Below are positions 55,592 through 64,000 of a DNA stretch of 64,000 bases, piece by piece. The stretch is from Lacrimispora algidixylanolytica. Lineage in GTDB: Bacteria > Bacillota > Clostridia > Lachnospirales > Lachnospiraceae. The stretch's first letter is position 1; the number at the start of each line of letters is the position of its first letter. The stretch covers positions 62,001 to 126,000 of the forward strand of contig NZ_MCIA01000030.1 of assembly GCF_003609635.1 (NCBI RefSeq), written 5' to 3'. The position numbers and the translations under genes were made by a program. Under the pieces are notes generated by a model. It was not told the origin of the DNA and ran no database searches. It saw nothing but the letters and a program-made list of their open reading frames with translations.

Positions 55592-56752
55592 TCAGTGGCT
55601 CTTAGCAGCTGTGGGGTTATACAGACCAACCTGCTCACGTTTTTCCCCAAGAATATCTTTCTCACTGAACTTTATATACTTTACTCCTTTGCGAGTACGT
55701 GCCGCATATGCAAGATGTAACATTCCATCTTCACTTTGCATGATATATGGATATTCATACTGCTTATTGTTTGTCTTATTCTCATCCCCCATATATCCTT
55801 CCCCTCGCTCCATCCAGCGTATCATAGGGAACGTCTGGCCTCCATCTTCTGATAGGGCTACCGCCACAGGGCAACGAAGTCCTGGCCAGGAAGCTTTACC
55901 AGGCTGTGGAGATGGGGTACAAGTTGGATTGTATGCGATAGCAATACGTCCACTCTGAAGCTTTATGGCGCTTACGCTGGAGTTATTATTTGGCAAAGAT
56001 GTTGGTACCGGCTCACTCCAGGTCTCTCCCCAGTCAAAGGATTCGCTTCGATGAATGCGATAGGCTTCTCGGTTTCGCATAAAAGCCACCAAATGTCCTG
56101 ATTCAAGCTCAACAACATTTGCATGAACATGGCCGTTGCTTTTAGGCATCATAACCGTTTTCCAGGTTTTTCCTTCATCATATGAGATACGAAAAACAGT
56201 TGGATCTCCAGACAGACCTTCTAGAGAATCGGTACAAATCCAATTTGAAAATATCCAAGTACCATTTGAAAGAACCTGAATCGGCTGGCGACAAAAAGTA
56301 CCTTCCTCTGGGAAATATGTTTCATATGGTCCCCAGGTTTTTCCGCCATCACTGCTTTTTTGGCAGCGGACTACTGCAGTATACTGCATGTTATCTTTCC
56401 CCTCTTGACGATCAAGCTGAGCTGTGTACATTGCCCATACCTTATGATCAGGACCATAGAAGAGAGAAGGATTTTGTTCACTACGTGTTGAATCGTTGGA
56501 GATATCTTCTGGAGGCAGCCATTTTGTACTTCCTTTTGGAAGTATGGAGCAGATAATATGAACATCAGCGCTGCCTTCATAGCTTCCTGCAAACCAACAA
56601 CAAAGAAGATCACCATTAGGAAGTTCCAGCATTGCCGGGGCGTGGGCAGTCGGATAGCCACCACTTGGTAACAAAGCTTCATATACTCCCATTTCTTCAT
56701 TCTCGTAGATTGTTCCATCCCAGGTGAGACCTGGAAGTTTCGGATATTGCAT
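55592..56752 (-). CDS. BNR-repeat (sialidase-fold) protein, cytosolic
   Basis: A 386-residue protein with a six-bladed propeller signature: Asp-box motifs 'SSDGGKTWGP', 'SYDEGKTWKT', 'SFDWGETWSE' and 'SEDGGQTFPM', evenly spaced. There is no signal peptide, so it acts inside the cell, unlike secreted neuraminidases. The arginine triad of true sialidases cannot be confirmed by eye. Relatives annotated as exo-alpha-sialidase often lie in sugar-acid operons and may act as lyases or isomerases on unsaturated or acidic sugars. Start ATG 56752 with AAGGAGG. Confidence 0.75.
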   Translation of the reverse strand: MQYPKLPGLTWDGTIYENEEMGVYEALLPSGGYPTAHAPAMLELPNGDLLCCWFAGSYEGSADVHIICSILPKGSTKWLPPEDISNDSTRSEQNPSLFYGPDHKVWAMYTAQLDRQEGKDNMQYTAVVRCQKSSDGGKTWGPYETYFPEEGTFCRQPIQVLSNGTWIFSNWICTDSLEGLSGDPTVFRISYDEGKTWKTVMMPKSNGHVHANVVELESGHLVAFMRNREAYRIHRSESFDWGETWSEPVPTSLPNNNSSVSAIKLQSGRIAIAYNPTCTPSPQPGKASWPGLRCPVAVALSEDGGQTFPMIRWMERGEGYMGDENKTNNKQYEYPYIMQSEDGMLHLAYAARTRKGVKYIKFSEKDILGEKREQVGLYNPTAAKSH

Positions 56753-57162
56753 ACGTTTCCTCCTTATTACTAGTAAATATAAAATGTTTAGCGATTACAG
56801 TGTATTGCGTCAGATAGGTTATCAAGTAGTTGTAATCACCCTCCCCTCTTCTTCTACTGCCAGACAAATCGCTGTTTGAGAAGAACTGTTTTATTCTTGA
56901 TCCCATTATGACATATCAGTTGGTCATTTACATCAAAATAAAAATCAAATATGTTGCATTTTAGAACAACATTGATAAGAATCGTGTTTAAAATTGAAAT
57001 ACATTTATAATAACAACATAATTTCTTTCTAAAAATTTTATATTTTTATCTGATACGCACAAAAAAAACGGAAACCAGATCATAATCTGTTTCCGTTTTT
57101 TAATACTTGTATCAATATTATAACCATGTATTGTGAATGATTCGAAAGTACATAGTACATTT
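56753..57162. other. Intergenic region with promoter area and bidirectional terminator
   Basis: The 410-bp gap upstream of the BNR gene and downstream of the Ca2+-ATPase gene is very A/T rich. It contains the terminator listed at 57063-57101 and, on the minus strand, ACTGATATGTCATAAT-like sequence (around 56903-56920) that may be a promoter region, although I could not find a convincing -35. No credible gene. Confidence 0.4.
57063..57101. terminator. Bidirectional terminator after the Ca2+-ATPase gene
   Basis: AAAAAACGGAAAC (57063-57075) and GTTTCCGTTTTTT (57089-57101) are exact complements, giving a stem with U-runs in both directions. Confidence 0.8.
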
Positions 57163-59817
57163 TTACTTATTTTTTAGCTGGCTGCGTCTTATAAGCTTCA
57201 TGACTTCCATAATCGGAATGATAGAAACTGCAATTAAAATCGCCACAAAATATTCCGTTAGTGAAATATGTTCAAACTCAAATGCTCTGCTTAAAAATGG
57301 TACATAGATGACTGCAGTCGTCAGTACAAACGATGCCAGAAGCGATCCAAATAAAAACTTATTTTTCGTCTTTAACCGAAAGATTGACTCATGTCTGGAA
57401 CGCATATTAAAGGAGTGGAACATCTCAAGAAGTGACAGGGATAAGAATGCCATCGTCATACCATCAGCACTTTCTGCAATTTCCCATAATCCGCTTTCCA
57501 TGTAATGACCTACAAAATATGCCAAAAGAGTAAGAAATCCAATGACGGCTCCCTGGAATAATGTTTCACCAGCAACCCCATCTGCAAAGATACCATCCCC
57601 TGCATTTCTTGGATTACGTTTCATAATATCAGCTTCCTGTTCCTCCATGCCAATCCCTATGGCTGGGAAACAGTCTGTAATTAAGTTTATCCATAATAGA
57701 TGAACTGGTTTTAATATCGTAAAGCCAAGTAAGCTGGCAATGAATACAGCAATGACTTCTGCAAGGTTTGAAGATAAGAGGAACTGAATGGCTTTTCTTA
57801 TATTGTCATAAATACGTCTTCCTTCTGCAACCGCACTTACGATGGTTGCAAAATTATCATCTGCGAGAACCATATCTGCAACATCCTTGGTAACATCGGT
57901 TCCAGTAATTCCCATACCAACGCCGATATCTGCTTCCTTAATGGATGGAGCATCATTAACACCATCTCCAGTCATCGCAGTTACCTTAGATAATTTTTTC
58001 CATGTTTTTACAATGCGTACCTTATGCTCTGGCTGCACTCTGGCATACACGGAATAATTTTGTATGCTTTTTTCAAGTTCTTCCTCGGACAGTTTATTTA
58101 GTTCGGCTCCTGTGATGGCCATACTTTCATCTTCAAGAATGCCAAGTTCTTTCGCGATCGCGACTGCTGTATCCTTATGATCTCCAGTAATCATGATCGC
58201 ACGAATTCCAGCTTCCTTACATTCAATAATTGCAGATTTCACCTCAGGTCTTACTGGATCAATCATACCGGATAAGCCAAGGTATATCAAATCATGTTCT
58301 ATTTCAGCGGGTTCAATGGAATAAGGCAATTCAGACCATTCTTTCATAGAAGCACATAAAACCCGAAGTGCTTTATCTGCCATTTCCTTATTAGATGCAA
58401 TAATTTCTGTACGAAGTCTATCTGTCATTTCTACTATATTGCCATCAACATAAGCCTTGCTACATCTCTTTAGCACCTCATCCGGAGCACCCTTGGTAAA
58501 CTGAATGACAGTACCATCAGACTTTTTATGAAGCGTTGACATCATTTTTCTAACTGAATCAAAAGGCGCCTCGGCAACTCGAACATATTCCTTCGCAAGT
58601 TCTGGTTTTGACAAACCATTCTTAAATGCATCATTGACAAGTGCACATTCTGTAGGCTCTCCGATTGCCTGTGATGTATCTATATCCATCTCTGCATCAG
58701 AGCAAAGGGACATTGCAGTCATAAGAAGCTTCTCATCAGAACAGGAATGTTCTACAACGGTCATCTTATTCTGAGTCAAAGTTCCTGTTTTATCAGAACA
58801 GATAATTTGTGTACATCCAAGAGTTTCTACAGCAGTAAGCTTTCTTATGATTGCATGTTCTTTTGACATTTTTGTAACGCCAATGGAGAGAAGTATGGTA
58901 ACAACGGCTGCAAGGCCTTCGGGAATAGCTGCTACTGCAAGAGAAACGGCTATCATAAAAGTATCAATGAGAGCATCAAGGTGAATTTCACCTCCAGCTA
59001 TAAGTATTCTGGCCATATCAGTAGCAAACATAACGGCACAGATAGCCAGAACCATAATGGATAATCCCTTTGAAAGCTGATTGAGCTTTATCTGCAAAGG
59101 GGTCTCTTCCTCTTTCGCCGTGTTAATTGCATCAGCAATACGCCCAATCTCTGTATCCATTCCTGTATAACATACAACCGCTTTTCCACGGCCATAAACG
59201 ATGGTAGAGCCTGTATAAACCATGTTTTTTCTATCGCCGAGAGTAACTTCCTCTGAACCTGTTCCTATGGCTTTTTCAGTTTTTGTTACAGATGTTGATT
59301 CTCCTGTCAGTGCAGCCTCTTCCACTTTTAGACTGGCACATTCAATTAATCTTGAATCTGCAGGTACTGCATCTCCTGCCTCTAAAAGAATAATATCTCC
59401 AGGAACAAGCTCTTCGGAACGAACACTTTCAATTTTATCATTTCTTATTACATTTGATGTCGCTGCTGCCATTTCCTGAAGTGCTTCTATGGCGGCTTCT
59501 GCTTTTGATTCCTGATATACTCCAAGTGCTGCATTAATGGTAACAACAAGAAGAATAATGACAGTATCTATCATGCTTTCCCCCACATAGAGTGAGGTAA
59601 TACCAGAGATAACTGCTGCAATCATAAGTACAACGTTCATAAAATTAATCAGTTCGTTAAAAAACTTTTGAATCAGACTGGGCTTTACACCTTCTTTTAG
59701 TTTATTCAAACCATATTTTGATTTCCGTTCCTCCACCTGCGCACTGGAGAGTCCCTGTGTCGATGTTTTAAGATTTTCAAGTACTTCAGAGGACTTCATT
59801 AAATACTCTTTTTGCAT
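57163..59817 (-). CDS. Ca2+-transporting P-type ATPase (PMR1/SERCA-like)
   Basis: An 884-residue P2-type ATPase with about ten transmembrane helices. Motifs: 'EEAALTGESTSVTKTEKAIG' (TGES, A domain), 'AVAAIPEGLAAVVTILLSIG' (Ca-type PEGL in TM4), 'IICSDKTGTLTQNKMTVVEH' (phosphorylation site), 'FTKGAPDEVLKRCSKAYVDG' (N domain) and 'VTAMTGDGVNDAPSIKEADI' (hinge). It exports Ca2+ (or Mn2+) from the cytosol. Start ATG 59817 with GGGAGAAG. It separates the two halves of the sugar-acid cluster and appears unrelated to it. Confidence 0.93.
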   Translation of the reverse strand: MQKEYLMKSSEVLENLKTSTQGLSSAQVEERKSKYGLNKLKEGVKPSLIQKFFNELINFMNVVLMIAAVISGITSLYVGESMIDTVIILLVVTINAALGVYQESKAEAAIEALQEMAAATSNVIRNDKIESVRSEELVPGDIILLEAGDAVPADSRLIECASLKVEEAALTGESTSVTKTEKAIGTGSEEVTLGDRKNMVYTGSTIVYGRGKAVVCYTGMDTEIGRIADAINTAKEEETPLQIKLNQLSKGLSIMVLAICAVMFATDMARILIAGGEIHLDALIDTFMIAVSLAVAAIPEGLAAVVTILLSIGVTKMSKEHAIIRKLTAVETLGCTQIICSDKTGTLTQNKMTVVEHSCSDEKLLMTAMSLCSDAEMDIDTSQAIGEPTECALVNDAFKNGLSKPELAKEYVRVAEAPFDSVRKMMSTLHKKSDGTVIQFTKGAPDEVLKRCSKAYVDGNIVEMTDRLRTEIIASNKEMADKALRVLCASMKEWSELPYSIEPAEIEHDLIYLGLSGMIDPVRPEVKSAIIECKEAGIRAIMITGDHKDTAVAIAKELGILEDESMAITGAELNKLSEEELEKSIQNYSVYARVQPEHKVRIVKTWKKLSKVTAMTGDGVNDAPSIKEADIGVGMGITGTDVTKDVADMVLADDNFATIVSAVAEGRRIYDNIRKAIQFLLSSNLAEVIAVFIASLLGFTILKPVHLLWINLITDCFPAIGIGMEEQEADIMKRNPRNAGDGIFADGVAGETLFQGAVIGFLTLLAYFVGHYMESGLWEIAESADGMTMAFLSLSLLEMFHSFNMRSRHESIFRLKTKNKFLFGSLLASFVLTTAVIYVPFLSRAFEFEHISLTEYFVAILIAVSIIPIMEVMKLIRRSQLKNK

Positions 59818-59910
59818 TTTTCTTCTCCCACTTTTTTATACAAAATTCAACAACATTATTTATTTTACACCAATACCAAAATAAATCCAGTAGGTTTTTT
59901 TATCTATTTT

Positions 59911-59972
59911 AAAAATAGTCTGCCCTTTCGCAACGTAAAAATAATTTATTCTACATTGCAAAAGAGCAGACT
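59911..59972 (-). terminator. Terminator after the DapA-family gene
   Basis: Minus-strand AGTCTGCTCTTTTGCAATGTA pairs with TACGTTGCGAAAGGGCAGACT (a few wobbles) and is followed by ATTTTTA (59911-59916). It ends the acid-sugar operon, about 20 bp after the stop codon of the aldolase gene. Confidence 0.7.
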
Positions 59973-59993
59973 TCGGTCTGAACAGATTCTTTA

Positions 59994-60902
59994 TTATTTC
60001 ATATCCTTATCTGTATTTTCCTTAAGTACTTTTGAAAGAGCTTCAATTCCTTCCTCGCAAAGATAGTTAAATGGTCTTCTGCAGTCTCCTACTGGATAAC
60101 CTAACATAGCCACTGCTTTCTTAACAATCGTATTAGGATTGCCATATTTAAATACAGCTCTAAAACTAGCAATGGATTCCTGAACCACTTCCGCCTCTTC
60201 TAGTTTACCCTCCATAAATAAGTTGTAAATAGATGACAATACTTCTGGATATACATTAGAACAACCTGCGATACCACCAAAACCACCTTCTTTCAAGCAA
60301 GGAAGTATGAGTGCATCATTTCCGGAAAGTACATAGAAGTCTTTTTCAAGCTCACGTGTTTCCGTAATATAAGCTTTCAGATTATCCCAATCACCGCTTG
60401 AATCCTTAGCTCCAACAATTAAATCAACGTCCTTTGCAAGTTTTGCAACAGTTTCAGGAAGTAACTTATTGCCAGTACGAGCAGGAATGTTATAAAGTAC
60501 GATTGGCGTATCAACGTGCTTTGCAATTTCAACATAGTGATCATATAATTCTTTCTGTGACGCAACTGCAAAGCTTGGTGTGATAATGGATAAAACATCT
60601 GCGCCTAACTCTTCTGCTTTCTTACTCATACGGATTGTATCTTTTGTGGATATTAAACCGGAGCCAGCATATACAGGTACTCTTCCCTTAACCTGATCGA
60701 TGGTAGCTTCTAGAACTTCAACCTTTTCGTTTTCGCTTAATATGTAGCCTTCCCCATTCGTTCCAAATGGGAAAATTCCATGTACTCCACTGCTGATAAG
60801 GCGTTCAACCTGATTGCGCAGCTCTGTAAGATTTACAGACTCATCTGCATTCATTGGTGTTAAGATTGGGGTAATGATACCTTTTAATTCTACTTTCTTC
60901 AT
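59994..60902 (-). CDS. DapA/NanA-family aldolase (dihydrodipicolinate synthase-like)
   Basis: A 302-residue class I aldolase barrel. Typical motifs are 'LKGIITPILTPMNADESVNL', 'SGVHGIFPFGTNGEGYILSE' (GTxGE), 'DTPIVLYNIPARTGNKLLPE' (Tyr and the R of the general-acid region), 'LIVGAKDSSGDWDNLKAYIT' (Schiff-base lysine in GxKDSSGD) and 'GFGGIAGCSNVYPEVLSSIY'. It is the last gene after the kinase DUF1537 and PdxA2, so it probably cleaves or dehydrates a 2-keto-3-deoxy sugar acid rather than making lysine. Start ATG 60902 with AGGAGGAC. Confidence 0.88.
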   Translation of the reverse strand: MKKVELKGIITPILTPMNADESVNLTELRNQVERLISSGVHGIFPFGTNGEGYILSENEKVEVLEATIDQVKGRVPVYAGSGLISTKDTIRMSKKAEELGADVLSIITPSFAVASQKELYDHYVEIAKHVDTPIVLYNIPARTGNKLLPETVAKLAKDVDLIVGAKDSSGDWDNLKAYITETRELEKDFYVLSGNDALILPCLKEGGFGGIAGCSNVYPEVLSSIYNLFMEGKLEEAEVVQESIASFRAVFKYGNPNTIVKKAVAMLGYPVGDCRRPFNYLCEEGIEALSKVLKENTDKDMK

Positions 60903-60920
60903 CTTGTTGTCCTCCTAGAC

Positions 60921-62174
60921 TTATTTCATTATTTTTAGTGCAATTCTACACAAAATATCCTCTGTTCCAAATCCCCCAGACTTAGAGATGATCTGTTGGT
61001 TATACCCATTCCAAATAAGCTTAGAAACAACTAACCCTGGTTCTATCTCACACACCGGTTCTATCTGTGTACACCCAACTAGTTTCATGTATCCCATAAG
61101 TGTATCTCCTCCTGACATAAGGATGGTCAAATCAACCTTTTCCTCTGCAAGAGCTTTTACAATATGTCCATGTGCCTGTGGTATCCGTGTTCTTAACTCA
61201 TCAATATTCTTGCTTTTATCAGCCACGAAATTCACGATATTTTCTTCCGTGTCAAACGAATCCACAATTACCTTTTTGTTCGTTTTACACATATTAATAA
61301 TTTCTTCCAGAAACTTCTTTCCTTCTGAAGTATTGTAATAATTAGTATCGTACTTCTGTTCCATCGTAAGTCTTCTTCTTATAAAGCTATCATTACGTTC
61401 TGCATATTCTAATTGTCTGAGTGTAATCTTATTTAGGCTTCCACATGCCACATACAAACCATCCGTCTTTTCGTATGATGACACTTCTTTGCTATTGCAT
61501 AAAACTTTTTCCGCCAATCGCTCTCCAAGCACTGCACAGCCTGCGATAAGTTTCAGCCCATTCATCTTGACTAATTCGTCTAATCTATGATCAATATCCC
61601 TCACAGTTTGAGTGTCGCATACGATTATTTCTGACATGGGATTCATCTTATCCGTAATGGGTTCTTCTACGCTTTTACAAATAACAGAGATGTCACTTTG
61701 ATCCTTTATAATGTCTGGTATATACGACTTAGTAACTGGATCAAATGGATCTTTTCCAAATACACTGTCCTCTAGTAATTCTCCGGATATATAGTGCACT
61801 CCACCCTTTGTGATTCTTCCTATTTCCGGATGTCCTGGGAGAAAATAAATCGGGAAGCCTTTTATGGCATCAGCTACTGCCTGAAGTTCTGAACCAATAT
61901 TTCCACGTAAGGCTGAATCCGTCTTTTTAAATATAATTCCGATCCCATTTTTGAGCGCCCAATCAGCAATGCTGTATACAACCTCATAGGAATCCTTGGC
62001 TGACATAGGTCTGGACTCTGAATCTACAACAATAATTTCAGTGTCTGTTTTTACATCATTTCCATCTAGCTTACCTTCTGTGAATACCTGAGTGCGAATC
62101 CCACGTTTGGCAAATTGTATGCCAGTATCTAACGCCCCAGTAATATCATCTGCTATAATTAACATCCTTACCAT
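60921..62174 (-). CDS. DUF1537 four-carbon acid sugar kinase
   Basis: A 417-residue kinase of the DUF1537/OtnK/DtnK family. ATG 62174 is preferred (GGAGGGGG 5 nt upstream); a GTG at 62189 is in frame. N-terminal substrate domain: 'MLIIADDITGALDTGIQFAK' with DD-T-GA, 'IIFKKTDSALRGNIGSELQA' and 'FPIYFLPGHPEIGRITKGG'. C-terminal ATP domain: 'VDLTILMSGGDTLMGYMKLV' and 'LVVSKLIWNGYNQQIISKSG'. Members phosphorylate threonate, erythronate or related acids at O4 (established for the family). The neighbour PdxA2 then oxidises the 4-phosphate, as in the known D-threonate pathway. Confidence 0.9.
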   Translation of the reverse strand: MVRMLIIADDITGALDTGIQFAKRGIRTQVFTEGKLDGNDVKTDTEIIVVDSESRPMSAKDSYEVVYSIADWALKNGIGIIFKKTDSALRGNIGSELQAVADAIKGFPIYFLPGHPEIGRITKGGVHYISGELLEDSVFGKDPFDPVTKSYIPDIIKDQSDISVICKSVEEPITDKMNPMSEIIVCDTQTVRDIDHRLDELVKMNGLKLIAGCAVLGERLAEKVLCNSKEVSSYEKTDGLYVACGSLNKITLRQLEYAERNDSFIRRRLTMEQKYDTNYYNTSEGKKFLEEIINMCKTNKKVIVDSFDTEENIVNFVADKSKNIDELRTRIPQAHGHIVKALAEEKVDLTILMSGGDTLMGYMKLVGCTQIEPVCEIEPGLVVSKLIWNGYNQQIISKSGGFGTEDILCRIALKIMK

Positions 62175-62192
62175 ACAATCCCCCTCCACTAC

Positions 62193-63233
62193 TTACTTAC
62201 TTGATGCTAGGCGAATCGCATAGTCGATTGAATTAGTAAGACTTAACTCACTGGATATTCCTTTTCCAGCTAAATCAAAACCCGTTCCATGGTCCACAGA
62301 TACTCTTATAATCGGAATACCAAGTGTTATATTTACACCTGATACCGCATCCCATTTTTTAAGATCCTTATTATAATTAAAGCCCTTAACCTTTAAAGGA
62401 ATATGTCCCTGATCATGATACATTGCAACAACGATATCATACCAGCCACCTAATGCTTTTGAAAAAATAGTATCAGCAGGTGTTGGTATTCCTTCTGGAA
62501 TGCAGATACCTTCTGCCATGGCCTCATCAATTGCTGGCTGAATTTCTTCTATCTCCTCTGTTCCAAACAGTCCATTTTCTCCGCAATGGGGATTTAATCC
62601 AGCCACTCCGATTTTCGGATTTTCAATGCCAATGGCTTTACAGCCCTCATTTGCAATTCTGATAACTTCTAACACTCTGGCCTTTTTTACCTTGTCACAA
62701 GCTTGACGAAGGGAAACATGAGTGGATACATGGACCACCCTTAAATCTTCATGCGCCAGCATCATGGTATACCGATCTGTATGAGTGTATTCTGCATAGA
62801 TTTCTGTATGTCCTGAGTAATGATGTCCAGCCATATTGATTGCCTCTTTATTTAATGCATTGGTTACCGTTGCATCAATGGTTCCATTCATTGCCAGTTC
62901 AATAACTTTGACAACATACTGAAATGCTGCCTCCCCACACATCTTAGATATTTTTCCATAGATATGTTTTTCCATATCAACCATACCCATGTCGTATACA
63001 TCAATCGTTCCATATTCAAAGACTGCATCTTCCACTTTATTAACCGCATGGATTTTAATCTCATTTTCCTTATCCAGTCTTTTTACGATCTCTTCCATAC
63101 AATTCGCATCACCGATTATGATAGGACGACACGTTTCATATACGTCTTTATCCAGCAATACCTTCACTGATAACTCAGATCCATTTCCAGCGGGATCACC
63201 CATAGTTATTCCGATAATCGGTCTTTTCTTCAT
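62193..63233 (-). CDS. pdxA2: PdxA2-type 4-phospho-sugar-acid dehydrogenase
   Basis: A 346-residue PdxA-family dehydrogenase: 'RPIIGITMGDPAGNGSELSV' opens, 'AGHHYSGHTEIYAEYTHTDR' gives one metal histidine, 'VVHVSTHVSLRQACDKVKKA', 'NPHCGENGLFGTEEIEEI' and 'YDIVVAMYHDQGHIPLKVKG' give the rest, and 'GVNITLGIPIIRVSVDHGTG' the end. PdxA2 proteins act on threonate/erythronate 4-phosphate rather than in vitamin B6 synthesis when next to a DUF1537 kinase, as here (18-bp gap). Start ATG 63233 with AAGGAAGGTGAG. Confidence 0.92.
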   Translation of the reverse strand: MKKRPIIGITMGDPAGNGSELSVKVLLDKDVYETCRPIIIGDANCMEEIVKRLDKENEIKIHAVNKVEDAVFEYGTIDVYDMGMVDMEKHIYGKISKMCGEAAFQYVVKVIELAMNGTIDATVTNALNKEAINMAGHHYSGHTEIYAEYTHTDRYTMMLAHEDLRVVHVSTHVSLRQACDKVKKARVLEVIRIANEGCKAIGIENPKIGVAGLNPHCGENGLFGTEEIEEIQPAIDEAMAEGICIPEGIPTPADTIFSKALGGWYDIVVAMYHDQGHIPLKVKGFNYNKDLKKWDAVSGVNITLGIPIIRVSVDHGTGFDLAGKGISSELSLTNSIDYAIRLASSK

Positions 63234-63246
63234 TGTCTCACCTTCC

Positions 63247-64000
63247 TTATTTAAGAACCTTTAAGTAAATATTTCTTATATCTTCAAGGCTTAATTCCTT
63301 CCTATTATTAACAAGTAATCTCTGTTGTTTGCTTCCTGCCTCTACTAAAGTTTCCAAATCTTCCTTTTTAACACCAAATTCTTTTAGATCTGTAGGAATG
63401 TTGGTACACTTCACAATGTCAGCAATCTGATCAATGACATACTGTGCTTTTTCAGATTTCATTTTTACTGGGAGGCCATGGAATACGGCATCATATAACT
63501 TAGCAAGTCTGTCTTCACATGCATCTTTATTAAATTCCATAACATGTGCAAATAAAATTGCATTGGATACACCATGAGCAATATGATATTTTCCTCCAAG
63601 GGGATAAGATAACGCATGAACTGCTGTTGTACCGCTTCCAGTAATGGCTACTCCACCATAAAAGGCACCTAAAAGCAGATTGTTTTTTGCCTCTAAATTA
63701 TCAGCATCATTATATGCTTCTCTGATATTATTAAAAATCAATTTCGCCCCTGCAAGTGCATATGTGTCAGATAGTGGAGTTGCTTTTTTTGATGTATAAC
63801 ACTCGACTACGTGAGCCAGCGCATCCACACCAGTTGCTGCGACGATTGATTTTGGAAGTTTCTTTATGAAATTTGCATCAAGAATCACGTAATCCGGTAT
63901 CATATTATCATTTACAATCCCTTTTTTCGATTGTTCTTCTGGAATTGCAACAATTGCATTACAAGTCGCTTCGGAACCAGTACCACAGGTAGTCGGAATC
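63247..64000 (-). CDS. Iron-containing alcohol dehydrogenase (partial, N-terminus beyond window)
   Basis: The reading frame continues to the right edge beyond the internal methionine at 63903; the extra 32 visible codons include 'IPTTCGTGSEATCNAIVAIP', the classic GTGSE motif. Metal-binding stretch: 'VDALAHVVECYTSKKATPLS' and 'YPLGGKYHIAHGVSNAILFA' with the conserved histidines. About 250 C-terminal residues of a family of ~385 are seen. Family members reduce or oxidise alcohols, lactaldehyde or hydroxyacids. It is upstream in the same operon as pdxA2, the kinase and the aldolase, so it probably handles a product or substrate of that pathway. Confidence 0.9.
   Translation of the reverse strand, partial: IPTTCGTGSEATCNAIVAIPEEQSKKGIVNDNMIPDYVILDANFIKKLPKSIVAATGVDALAHVVECYTSKKATPLSDTYALAGAKLIFNNIREAYNDADNLEAKNNLLLGAFYGGVAITGSGTTAVHALSYPLGGKYHIAHGVSNAILFAHVMEFNKDACEDRLAKLYDAVFHGLPVKMKSEKAQYVIDQIADIVKCTNIPTDLKEFGVKKEDLETLVEAGSKQQRLLVNNRKELSLEDIRNIYLKVLK

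Noticed and set aside
54179-56752. A sialic-acid catabolic (nan) operon
   Set aside because: No nanE, nanK, nagA/nagB or sialic-acid transporter genes are present, the BNR protein lacks a signal peptide, and the DapA-type aldolase sits with DUF1537 and PdxA2 instead.
56697-56906. A 69-codon frame upstream of the BNR gene
   Set aside because: It overlaps the BNR start and its ribosome binding site, has no own site and no recognisable motif.

Overview
The window looks like a chromosomal segment of a spore-forming, low-GC Firmicute of class Clostridia, most likely family Lachnospiraceae. The supporting signs are strong AGGAGG-type ribosome binding sites, AddAB instead of RecBCD, a groES-groEL operon under a CIRCE operator, a purine riboswitch of Gram-positive type, a GerA/SpoVAF-type spore germination protein, a YitT membrane protein and an AgrC/LytTR-type two-component system. 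The genus is inference only. I saw no tRNA, rRNA, CRISPR array, intact insertion sequence or prophage.

Region 1 (1-27,357, all on the minus strand, so transcription runs right to left) is the exceptional part. It holds about 20 tightly packed genes that read as a contractile injection system related to type VI secretion, but in a monoderm host. In transcription order they are: a membrane-anchored VWA/FHA protein; a 722-residue putative sheath protein; two Hcp-like tube paralogues; a J-domain protein; two FHA proteins; two PP2C-like proteins (one with a long TPR/coiled-coil tail); an Hsp70-like ATPase; three unrecognised proteins in the baseplate position; a DcrB/EagR-like possible chaperone; two VgrG spikes; a pentapeptide-repeat protein; a DUF1629-like protein; a DUF4280 PAAR-like tip; and a giant VgrG-Rhs fusion whose C-terminal toxin runs off the left edge. 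I found no TssJ/TssL/TssM, ClpV, TssE or protein kinase. Both PP2C-like proteins carry a basic residue where a metal-binding aspartate is expected. The two tube genes are set between a perfect inverted repeat and a strong intrinsic terminator, which suggests that read-through sets the stoichiometry.

Region 2 (27,568-33,307) has a GHKL sensor kinase and LytTR regulator immediately upstream of the injection locus (candidate regulators), a WYL regulator, an AlkZ-like winged-helix protein, a flavin-fold protein, an orphan second DUF4280 PAAR-like gene and a TspO homologue. Region 3 (33,339-36,552) is a guanine salvage/catabolism operon (NCS2 permease and guanine deaminase) under a guanine-class riboswitch, followed by a 101-bp element with perfect 15-bp inverted ends. 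Region 4 (36,573-46,645) carries addB-addA, an FMN-binding-like lipoprotein-sized protein, a MATE exporter and a yitT gene.

Region 5 (46,646-53,690) contains a promoter-to-terminator unit that looks like a free-standing small RNA of about 137 nt, a GerA-family gene, guaB, a DUF6106 protein, groEL-groES with CIRCE, and an alanine-rich helical membrane protein. Region 6 (53,782-64,000) is a carbohydrate-acid catabolic cluster on the minus strand: an iron-dependent alcohol dehydrogenase (cut by the right edge), a PdxA2-type dehydrogenase, a DUF1537 four-carbon acid sugar kinase and a DapA-family aldolase. Beyond an intervening P-type Ca2+-ATPase come a BNR-repeat (sialidase-fold) protein, an SLC13-like transporter and a VOC protein.

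Functions are assigned from motifs and context read by eye. No database search was run.
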